A stretch of 5,781 nucleotides of DNA from Bacillota bacterium (GTDB lineage: Bacteria; Bacillota; Clostridia; Peptostreptococcales; Acidaminobacteraceae): NCBI GenBank assembly GCA_030529205.1, contig JAUMXJ010000081.1:1-5781 (forward strand). Reading direction: 5' to 3'. Shown piece by piece: positions 1 to 5,015 of this stretch; the first letter of the stretch is position 1, and each line of letters opens with the position of its first letter. The notes below the pieces were generated by a model, which had not been told where the DNA came from, did no database searches, and saw only the letters and a program-made list of their open reading frames with translations. Made by a program: the position numbers and the translations under genes.

Positions 1-455
1 TGATTCTCGAGATTTTTGACAATCTTGTCCACATTGGCTTCCACGGAATCATAACGCGCTTTCATCACACTGAGCTTGTCTTTCTGTTTTTTGAAAAACC
101 CGAAAATGCCCTTTTTCTCCGTCTCGCCCGCCTCAAAACTCTTGAGTTCTCCGACCAGATTGGTCATCATATCGCCGACTTCGCCCATATCCTTCGTCTT
201 GACGTTCTCCAGCGCTTTATCACTGAAATCGGCAATTTTTTGTTGTGCCTGCGCACCGTATTGAAGTACCAATTCAGAAGACGTAATATCAATCTTTTTG
301 GAAAACTCCTCGACCGCAGCTTTCTCTTCTTCACTGAGCTGACTGTCGTCAATCTCGAGTTTTCCTTTTGGCGGAGCCTCCACTTTTGCTACAACCTTTT
401 CCTCTTCTTTCTCCTCACCGCCGAGCGTGAGCTGAATTGTGCTTTTTTCCTCCAT
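1..455 (-). CDS. telA: TelA-family toxic anion resistance protein, N-terminal part (cut by window edge)
   Basis: The first 151 codons of a TelA (TelA/KlaA/YaaN) family protein are visible; family members usually run to about 350-400 residues, so roughly 60% lies beyond the left edge. The start is firm: ATG at 455 is preceded by TAAGGAGG with 4 nt spacing. Residues 1-45 are a low-complexity, Glu/Lys-rich acidic tail. From about residue 47 the family pattern begins: a helical stretch with LVLQYGAQAQQKIADFSDKA (62-81), then GEVGDMMTNLVGELKSF (91-107), a short linker GIFGFFKK (116-123) rich in Phe and Lys, and a long helix starting KLSVMKARYDSVEANVDKIV (127-146). No signal peptide or membrane segment is seen, so it is probably cytosolic or peripheral at the membrane. 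The family is linked to tellurite and envelope-stress tolerance, but its biochemical activity is not settled. It is the last visible gene of the xpaC-orphan-AAA unit, 47 bp after the AAA stop. The family call is secure; the exact role is not. Confidence 0.9.
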   Translation of the reverse strand, partial: MEEKSTIQLTLGGEEKEEEKVVAKVEAPPKGKLEIDDSQLSEEEKAAVEEFSKKIDITSSELVLQYGAQAQQKIADFSDKALENVKTKDMGEVGDMMTNLVGELKSFEAGETEKKGIFGFFKKQKDKLSVMKARYDSVEANVDKIVKNLEN

Positions 456-459
456 TCGT

Positions 460-467
460 CCTCCTTA
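460..467 (-). promoter_or_regulatory. Strong Shine-Dalgarno site of telA
   Basis: TAAGGAGG on the minus strand, a near-perfect match to the 16S rRNA anti-SD, ends 4 nt before the telA ATG at 455. It is clearly the best ribosome binding site of the left gene cluster, better than those of the two genes before it. This suggests TelA is made in larger amounts than the AAA protein and the orphan protein. It also fixes the telA start. Confidence 0.85.
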
Positions 468-501
468 CCTATATCACTCTGTCTTTATTACCGTGTCTCC
501 T

Positions 502-531
502 ATTATAAATTGCCGAGATCAAAATCTTCAA
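502..531 (-). promoter_or_regulatory. Possible internal sigma-A-type promoter before telA
   Basis: On the minus strand a TTGAAG hexamer (531-526, 4 of 6 matches to TTGACA) is followed after 18 bp by a perfect TATAAT (507-502). The predicted transcript start is near 495, giving a leader of about 40 nt that contains the telA ribosome binding site. The element overlaps the last codons and the stop of the AAA gene, so part of the match is under coding constraint. It may let telA be transcribed apart from the genes upstream. The spacer is one base longer than optimum and no experiment supports it. Confidence 0.35.
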
Positions 532-2563
532 GCAATAGTGTGCGCAAATCGGACTTTTCACTGTCGGATGAAATGCGTCCGGATTGTTTGATAATAGCCG
601 CTTCTACAACATTTCTGGCAAGTCTTCCGTTCGACTTTTCAGCGGCATTCATTTTGCCCAAGTAATCCCGAATCGGCTCAAGTGCTTCATCCGCAATCAC
701 ATAGTCCTTTTTCTTCGCCACGGACTGTGCAATTTTAAGCAAATCCTCCGCTTCATAATCCGCAAAATGCACGGTCTTCGGAAAACGGGAAGCCAGTCCC
801 GAGTTGGAAGTCAGGAAATACGACATCTCATCCGAATATCCGGCGAGAATCACCATGAGATTGTCGCGATTATCCTCCATTCCCTTTACCAGAGTATCAA
901 TCGCCTCCAAGCCGAATGAGTCGTCCTTGCCCCGATACAGCGAGTACGCCTCGTCGATAAACAGAACTCCGCCCAGCGCACTCTTGATTACGCTCATGGT
1001 AAGCGGTGCGGTATGACCGACATAGCGTCCCACCAGGTCCGCTCTGGTCACTTCGACCAGATGTCCCTGATCCAACGCACCGATTGCCTTCATCAGACGA
1101 GAGACGAGACGCGCGATGGTGGTCTTTCCCGTACCGGGATTTCCCGTGAAAATCATATGTCTGGTCACCGCATCGGATTTCAGGCCCAATCTTCTTCGAA
1201 CATTGCCCGCCTTCACCAAATTTTCCATCGAGAGCAGGTACTCTTTGACGGCGTCGAGACCGACGATTTCACCGATTTCCCGTTTGATTTTCAGAAGCTC
1301 CTCGTCCGTCTCGGAAAGAGAGATGATCCCGTCCAGGTACTTCGCCTTGTAGCCTCCGTCATACACAAGGGTCAAATCCTGACCGATTCTGGAAACCGAA
1401 GCATCCAGCACCTTAAGCTTCAAATCTTCGATGGTATCGATAAAGCTGTGTACTCCGTTGAAGGGTTCATAGTTCGCAGAAAGAGCTTCCATCACTCCCG
1501 TCGCGATATTCACTTTGGCTTTCGTAACACTCTCGAGTTCCGTTTTCAAATGTCCGAGTCTGATTTTGACGAGCTTGCTCGCCAATTCAGGAGAAAAAGA
1601 CTCCGTTTCGACATAGTCCAGAACCGCATCCGCGACCGATTTCCCGTACGTGTTGGCAAAAGAACTTTTTCCGCCGCTTGCAATGAAGATCAGAAATTTG
1701 TCATTGCCTGAAATTTCTTTCAGAAAATCTTTCTGTAAAGTCTTGTCGCTCTCCTGCAACACGCCGTTTTTTTCAATATAACGCTTTGACAGTCTGATTT
1801 TTCCGGTTTTGATCAAATCTCCGAGCATATTGTTGATGCTGATGTGAGCAAATTCATAGTTTTCAATCAATATAAACGGATTTTTTCCGCAAAGCGCGGA
1901 GTAAATATCCTGCAAAAAGACATTTTCCTTCGCCGCTTCCTGATAATCCGCCATGTCCAGCTTGAAGACATCCACATCGTCAATCAGCAGTCCTCGGATG
2001 CACTGCAGCGAACGTTCAAACAGATAATGACGCCCCGAACCCCTTCTTCCGCTGATATACACCGTGTTTCTCAATTTGGAATCCGAATTGTTCTGAACAT
2101 ACGGTCTGAGCAAACCCTCCACCATGTCCCTCACCGCTCCTTCCTGGCCGATGACGGATTCGGAAATCTTGCCGAATAGGGAGTGGAATGTCTTCGGAAC
2201 ATCCTGCGGACTGATTTCTTTCCACTCCGCCATTTTTTCCAACGCAAAAGACGAAGCCGGTTCCGCATACTTCGTCTTTTCCGTATAAAGAGTATCCTGT
2301 ACACCGAAATCTCTGGCAATGCTCGCCTTCAAATCCGATAAATCCACTTCTTGAGACAACTCATTCATCGCCTCCTGATTCTGCATCAGCGTGCGCAACA
2401 AATCATGACTTTCGTCATGTGTCTGTCGCGTCTTCAGCTCATCCAGGCGCCTGGTGATGTCATGTGCATTTTCCACCAAAATGGAATCAATACTGCGCTT
2501 CTTACCGAGCACTCGCTTCATCAATTCCTCTTTGGTCAACTCTTTGTCTTTATCTTTCGACAT
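503..2563 (-). CDS. Double AAA+ ATPase: degenerate ClpB-like module plus CbxX/SpoVK-type ATPase
   Basis: A 686-residue cytosolic protein with no membrane segment or signal. Residues 1-85 are charged and helical, probably a coiled-coil or partner-binding arm. A first AAA-like module spans about 125-400. It opens with SVIGQEGAVRDMVEGLL (136-152), like the start of Clp/Hsp100 modules, but its P-loop reads GRRGSGRH (172-179, Lys and Ser/Thr replaced by Arg and His) and its Walker B reads ILIEN (231-235), so it probably does not hydrolyse ATP. The second module (about 428-665) is an intact CbxX/CfqX-SpoVK ATPase: Walker A GNPGTGKTT (474-482), pore-loop-like GRYVG (512-516), Walker B VLFIDEAY (533-540), sensor-1 strand VILAGY (571-576), likely arginine finger in SRFP (R593) and sensor-2 NGRLARNVVE (645-654). 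ATG 2563 has AGAGGA at 9 nt spacing and overlaps the orphan gene by 14 bp, implying coupled translation. A remodelling or scaffolding ATPase acting with XpaC and TelA is inferred; the substrate is unknown. Confidence 0.92.
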   Translation of the reverse strand: MSKDKDKELTKEELMKRVLGKKRSIDSILVENAHDITRRLDELKTRQTHDESHDLLRTLMQNQEAMNELSQEVDLSDLKASIARDFGVQDTLYTEKTKYAEPASSFALEKMAEWKEISPQDVPKTFHSLFGKISESVIGQEGAVRDMVEGLLRPYVQNNSDSKLRNTVYISGRRGSGRHYLFERSLQCIRGLLIDDVDVFKLDMADYQEAAKENVFLQDIYSALCGKNPFILIENYEFAHISINNMLGDLIKTGKIRLSKRYIEKNGVLQESDKTLQKDFLKEISGNDKFLIFIASGGKSSFANTYGKSVADAVLDYVETESFSPELASKLVKIRLGHLKTELESVTKAKVNIATGVMEALSANYEPFNGVHSFIDTIEDLKLKVLDASVSRIGQDLTLVYDGGYKAKYLDGIISLSETDEELLKIKREIGEIVGLDAVKEYLLSMENLVKAGNVRRRLGLKSDAVTRHMIFTGNPGTGKTTIARLVSRLMKAIGALDQGHLVEVTRADLVGRYVGHTAPLTMSVIKSALGGVLFIDEAYSLYRGKDDSFGLEAIDTLVKGMEDNRDNLMVILAGYSDEMSYFLTSNSGLASRFPKTVHFADYEAEDLLKIAQSVAKKKDYVIADEALEPIRDYLGKMNAAEKSNGRLARNVVEAAIIKQSGRISSDSEKSDLRTLLLEDFDLGNL

Positions 2564-2894
2564 GAATCTCTATCCTCTGTAAAATAGCTTCTCTGCTGTA
2601 AACAAGTGCATCCCATGTATAATCGGCGGCATCTTGTTGTGCAATCAATCCGGTGGTCGTATGATTTTGCTTTTTTCTCATCGCCGCGATTCTTCTCTCA
2701 ATCACGATGAGATTGGAGGTCGTTCCCGAAGCCTGCTTCAGATAATTCTTAATCTGCGCTTCAAAATTCTGTTTGTAAATCGGAGCCGTATCCGTGTTCA
2801 ATTCATAATTCGTCATATAGTTCAGGAAATGCTCATATCTGGAATCGGAATCGATATGCCTTCCGACAAACCTCGGTTTATGATACACACTCAT
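2550..2894 (-). CDS. Uncharacterised 114-residue protein of the xpaC-telA unit
   Basis: I do not recognise this protein. It is soluble (no signal or membrane segment) and mixed-charge, with a predicted mostly helical body. Visible features are an N-terminal stretch with two Arg-Phe/His turns, an aromatic-rich part YEHFLNYMTNYEL (20-32), a helix with SNLIVIERRIAAMRKK (60-75) and a C-terminal helix DYTWDALVYSREAILQRIEI (91-110). Evidence that it is real: its ATG overlaps the xpaC stop as ATGA, AGAGGTG stands 8 nt upstream, it fills the whole space between two clear genes, and its 3' end overlaps the AAA start by 14 bp. Such double coupling points to fixed stoichiometry and a likely role as an adaptor or subunit linking the XpaC membrane protein with the AAA ATPase. 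That role is inferred from position only. Confidence 0.8.
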   Translation of the reverse strand: MSVYHKPRFVGRHIDSDSRYEHFLNYMTNYELNTDTAPIYKQNFEAQIKNYLKQASGTTSNLIVIERRIAAMRKKQNHTTTGLIAQQDAADYTWDALVYSREAILQRIEIHVER

Positions 2895-3898
2895 TTTTCA
2901 AGCACCTCTAACTGATTGTCTTCTTCGACGATTTCGTCCAACCTCTCCGGAAAGACAAAATCTCCGCCCACAACACCGTCTTTTCTCAATATGCTCTGCA
3001 ATGTCTTCGTCTCTACATTGATCTCGGTCATTTCTCCGCCGTAGTAGTCCTTGGAAATATTGGTCATGGCTTCATTGATCAACTCAACCGTTTCCGCAAG
3101 CTTGGACTTGGTAACAATGTAGTCCCGGCTGAGCGGAGCCGCCTCGCTCAATCTCATAAACTTCGTCAAAGTGGACATCAGGATAGGAAGATATTGATCG
3201 TAAAGTTTCCTGAGCTTTTCAGAACTCGGATTGTCGAGCTCCATCTTGTGGATGGTTCTCAAAAGTGCGGTTGTCGTATGAAGATTCGCCGTAATCAACT
3301 CATCGCTGATTCCTTTGTTGATCGAATCGATGTTCCTGATGTACTCCTGTGCACGACTCAAGGTCTCCGCATTCTTCTTGTTGTCCGCCCCGAAAGACTG
3401 ACGTTCGGTGCGATTCTTACCCGTCAAAAAGTCCGTAATCTCCGCACATTTCGACGGATGACTCTCCGCCAATGTTCCCACGGTCGCAATCGCTTCCCCG
3501 TTAAACCAGAGTTCCAGACTCTCGATGCTCTTGTACATCCCGTCCCGAGGTGCAAGGTAGAGATCGTCTTTGATAATCAGTCTGTCGCCGGAACGAAAGA
3601 AATCGCGCAGCGAGACATCCATCTCTTTCATCTCCACATCATTCAAAAAACGGGACAGTTTGAACGACTGTCTTTGTGAGGAGCTCTTTCGGTTCCCCTG
3701 TTTGGCGTCCTTATTGCCGATGCCTCCGACCATTTTGACAATTGCAACGATAAAGAAAGCGATCACAAGTAGGGGGGTCAATCCCCATAAAAGACCGCCG
3801 AACAGGCCGAAAAACATAGAGGAAATCACTCTTCCGAAGATTGACAGAAGAATCGCCAACATCCCCAATTGGAATACAAATTTTATTAATTTATCCAT
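2891..3898 (-). CDS. xpaC: XpaC-family membrane protein (5-bromo-4-chloroindolyl phosphate hydrolysis family)
   Basis: A 335-residue protein with a hydrophobic N-terminus giving two closely spaced membrane segments (about 7-29 and 31-58), separated by a Gly-rich turn, then a basic linker (63-80, Lys/Arg/Ser-rich) that suits a cytosolic side. Residues 80-160 form a separate small domain of unknown type with LIIKDDLYLAPRDG (107-120) and LELWFNGEAIATVG (128-141). Residues about 175-305 are the helical XpaC domain, with KLYDQYLPILMSTLTKFMRL (231-250) and the late ETKTLQSILRKDG (296-308); an acidic tail ends the protein. The family name comes from a Bacillus phenotype of indolyl-phosphate hydrolysis; no phosphatase motif is visible, so enzymatic activity should not be assumed. 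xpaC next to telA (yaaN) is a known arrangement in Firmicutes. The start codon has no Shine-Dalgarno sequence and follows a strong promoter closely, so the mRNA may be leaderless. An internal start at Met13 would cut the first membrane segment and is less likely. Confidence 0.87.
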   Translation of the reverse strand: MDKLIKFVFQLGMLAILLSIFGRVISSMFFGLFGGLLWGLTPLLVIAFFIVAIVKMVGGIGNKDAKQGNRKSSSQRQSFKLSRFLNDVEMKEMDVSLRDFFRSGDRLIIKDDLYLAPRDGMYKSIESLELWFNGEAIATVGTLAESHPSKCAEITDFLTGKNRTERQSFGADNKKNAETLSRAQEYIRNIDSINKGISDELITANLHTTTALLRTIHKMELDNPSSEKLRKLYDQYLPILMSTLTKFMRLSEAAPLSRDYIVTKSKLAETVELINEAMTNISKDYYGGEMTEINVETKTLQSILRKDGVVGGDFVFPERLDEIVEEDNQLEVLEK

Positions 3899-3905
3899 AC
3901 TGAAA

Positions 3906-3934
3906 ATTATATCATAAACATATTATTTTTTTAA
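3906..3934 (-). promoter_or_regulatory. Extended -10 sigma-A-type promoter of the xpaC-telA unit
   Basis: On the minus strand: TTAAAA at 3934-3929 (4 of 6 matches to TTGACA), a spacer of exactly 17 bp, and TGATATAAT at 3914-3906, which is a perfect TATAAT with the TGn extension. The -35 lies inside the last codons and just before the stop of nagB. The surrounding 25 bp are almost pure A/T, unlike the neighbouring genes. The expected transcript start (about 3899-3901) is only 1-3 nt before the xpaC ATG at 3898. This is the best promoter in the window. Confidence 0.72.
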
Positions 3935-4654
3935 CTTACGCGCCGCATCTTCATCCAACAAAAGCGTCACATTCGGATGCAATCGCAGAATCGAAGCCGG
4001 AACCTGAGGTTTGATTTGACCGTGGACCATTTTATACACGGCATCCGCCTTGTTCGCACCGTTTGCGAGGATGATGACCCTTCGCGCCTTCATGATGACT
4101 CCCATCCCCACGGTGATGGCGCTCTTCGGAACCTGTTCCATGCTGTCGAAAAATCTGGAATTGTCTTGAATGGTTCGCTCGTCGAGATACGCAATATGTG
4201 TCTCCTCCGTAAATGACTCATCCGGCTCATTGAACGCGATATGGCCGTTTCCGCCGATTCCGAGAACCTGGATATCAATCCCTCCCGCTTTTTGAACCGC
4301 CTCGTCATACGCGCGGCAATCCACCTCGGGATTCACACCGTCAGTCCACGGAACATGCGTCGCTCCCTTCGGGAAATCCACATGTTTGAAAAAATTCTCG
4401 TTCATAAAAGTGTGATAACTCTCCGGATGGTCCATCGGTATTCCGACATATTCATCCAAATTGTAGCTGCTCGCATGTTGAAAACTGATTTCTCCCGCGG
4501 CACATGACTCCGCAAGTTTCTGATAAAGTCCGATCGGCGTCGATCCCGTCGCAAGACCGAGAACGATGTGATTGTCTTGTTTCATTTCGTTTTTAATCAT
4601 CTCCGCAGCCGCTTCCGACATCGCCTGATAATCTTTATATACCTTTATTTCCAT
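3923..4654 (-). CDS. nagB: Glucosamine-6-phosphate deaminase
   Basis: Converts glucosamine 6-phosphate and water to fructose 6-phosphate and ammonia in the cytosol, feeding amino sugars from chitin, host glycans or recycled cell wall into glycolysis. The 243 residues match the short Gram-positive form. Visible motifs are the phosphate-binding loop GLATGSTPIGLY (33-44), NLDEYVG (65-71) with catalytic Asp67, SYHTFMNENFF (79-89), and LGIGGNGHIAFNEP (131-144) with Asn136, His138 and Glu143. The Asn136 position is Asp in the E. coli enzyme but Asn in the Bacillus subtilis enzyme, so it is not a defect. The C-terminal extension of the 266-residue E. coli enzyme is missing, so GlcNAc6P allostery is unlikely. 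The start ATG 4654 has AGGAG 6 nt upstream. It stands 52 bp after the ArsR gene with no clear promoter or terminator between, so read-through from the metal operon is possible. nagA and a NagR/GntR regulator are absent from the window. Confidence 0.96.
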   Translation of the reverse strand: MEIKVYKDYQAMSEAAAEMIKNEMKQDNHIVLGLATGSTPIGLYQKLAESCAAGEISFQHASSYNLDEYVGIPMDHPESYHTFMNENFFKHVDFPKGATHVPWTDGVNPEVDCRAYDEAVQKAGGIDIQVLGIGGNGHIAFNEPDESFTEETHIAYLDERTIQDNSRFFDSMEQVPKSAITVGMGVIMKARRVIILANGANKADAVYKMVHGQIKPQVPASILRLHPNVTLLLDEDAARKLKK

Positions 4655-4660
4655 TCCTTT

Positions 4661-4673
4661 CTCCTATCTCCTA
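4661..4673 (-). promoter_or_regulatory. Tandem Shine-Dalgarno motifs of nagB
   Basis: Two TAGGAG copies lie in a row on the minus strand (4673-4668 and 4666-4661). The nearer ends 6 nt before the nagB ATG, an ideal distance, and fixes the start at 4654. The second copy sits 13 nt out and may act as a standby site; it could equally be chance in purine-rich leader DNA. Confidence 0.6.
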
Positions 4674-4706
4674 ATATCTCCGCAACCGTCATTTGAGTTT
4701 TAGGGC

Positions 4707-5000
4707 TTATCCCCTATGCGTATGCGACACGTGATCGATTCCCTGTTCCAAAATCAGATGTACATGGGAGTCGAAAATCGAATAAAAAATCTGTCGTCCG
4801 CTTCTCCGATTGATGACCAGGTTTTCCTGTCTGAGAATACGCAATTGATGTGAAATCGTGGGCTGCGGAAGGGACAGTTCATCTGCAATCTCCTGAACGG
4901 ATTTATCTCCTTTCCCGAGTGCAAACAGAATCCTCAACCTGGTCGGTTCCCCGATTGTCTTAAAAAAAGATGCCATTCGCAGTATCTTGTACTCGTCCAT
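4707..5000 (-). CDS. ArsR/SmtB-family metal-sensing repressor, CzrA-like
   Basis: A 97-residue winged-helix repressor, expected to be a dimer that leaves DNA when it binds metal. Visible parts: FFKTIGEPTRLRILFAL (12-28), the start of the HTH at SVQEIADELSL (34-44), recognition helix PQPTISHQLRILR (45-57) and wing VINRRSGRQIFYSI (62-75). The family's alpha-3 Cys motif (ELCVCDL type) is absent, ruling out a classic arsenic or cadmium alpha-3 site. The C-terminal helix holds Asp77, His79, His90 and His93, with spacings +2, +11 and +3 identical to the Zn/Co site of Staphylococcus aureus CzrA (D84, H86, H97, H100); His81 and His95 are extra. The start is ATG 5000, since AAGGTGG (5012-5006) is 5 nt upstream. 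An upstream GTG at 5009 would add three residues but falls inside that ribosome site. It follows the CDF gene by 13 bp, so the repressor is probably encoded last in the operon it controls. Confidence 0.93.
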   Translation of the reverse strand: MDEYKILRMASFFKTIGEPTRLRILFALGKGDKSVQEIADELSLPQPTISHQLRILRQENLVINRRSGRQIFYSIFDSHVHLILEQGIDHVSHTHRG

Positions 5001-5005
5001 TTCAT

Positions 5006-5015
5006 CCACCTTCCT
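5006..5015 (-). promoter_or_regulatory. Shine-Dalgarno site deciding the ArsR-family gene start
   Basis: AGGAAGGTGG on the minus strand overlaps the last two bases of the CDF stop codon (TAG at 5016-5014). Its 3' part lies 5 nt before ATG 5000. The in-frame GTG at 5009 is contained in this site, so ATG 5000 is the better start. The overlap with the stop codon suggests that ribosomes finishing the transporter restart on the repressor. Confidence 0.65.

Noticed and set aside
131..144. Asn136 in NagB as a missing catalytic residue
   Set aside because: The position is Asp in E. coli but Asn in the working Bacillus enzyme, so it is normal for this subgroup. The coordinates given here are residue numbers.
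172..179. Reading the degenerate P-loop of the AAA protein (residues 172-179) as a sequencing error
   Set aside because: Walker B of the same module is also altered (residues 231-235), the frame is intact throughout, and loss of both motifs together fits a genuinely inactive module. The coordinates given here are residue numbers.
240..665. Open frame of 141 codons on the plus strand
   Set aside because: It is antisense to both the telA start and the AAA end, and its Phe/Leu/Ser-rich product is typical of an antisense reading of Lys/Glu-rich genes.
1013..1711. Open frame of 232 codons on the plus strand inside the AAA gene
   Set aside because: It lies wholly antisense to the secure AAA gene, has an Arg/Phe/Asp-rich composition expected from reading a coding strand backwards, and shows no family motif.
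3194..3679. Open frame of 161 codons on the plus strand
   Set aside because: It is antisense to xpaC, has no recognisable domain and no convincing start context.
4655..4706. Promoter for nagB in the 52 bp gap
   Set aside because: Only weak -10-like strings (GATATT, TATTAG) occur, with no -35 at a proper distance; GGTTGCGG is too close to pair with them.
4699..4718. Small inverted repeat TAGGG-GATAAG-CCCTA at the end of the ArsR gene, as a terminator
   Set aside because: The stem is only 5 bp and no T-run follows on the minus strand (AAAACTC instead), so it does not meet the factor-independent terminator pattern.
5003..5005. ATG at 5005 as the start of the ArsR-family gene
   Set aside because: It is in another frame than the repressor; the in-frame choices are ATG 5000 and GTG 5009.
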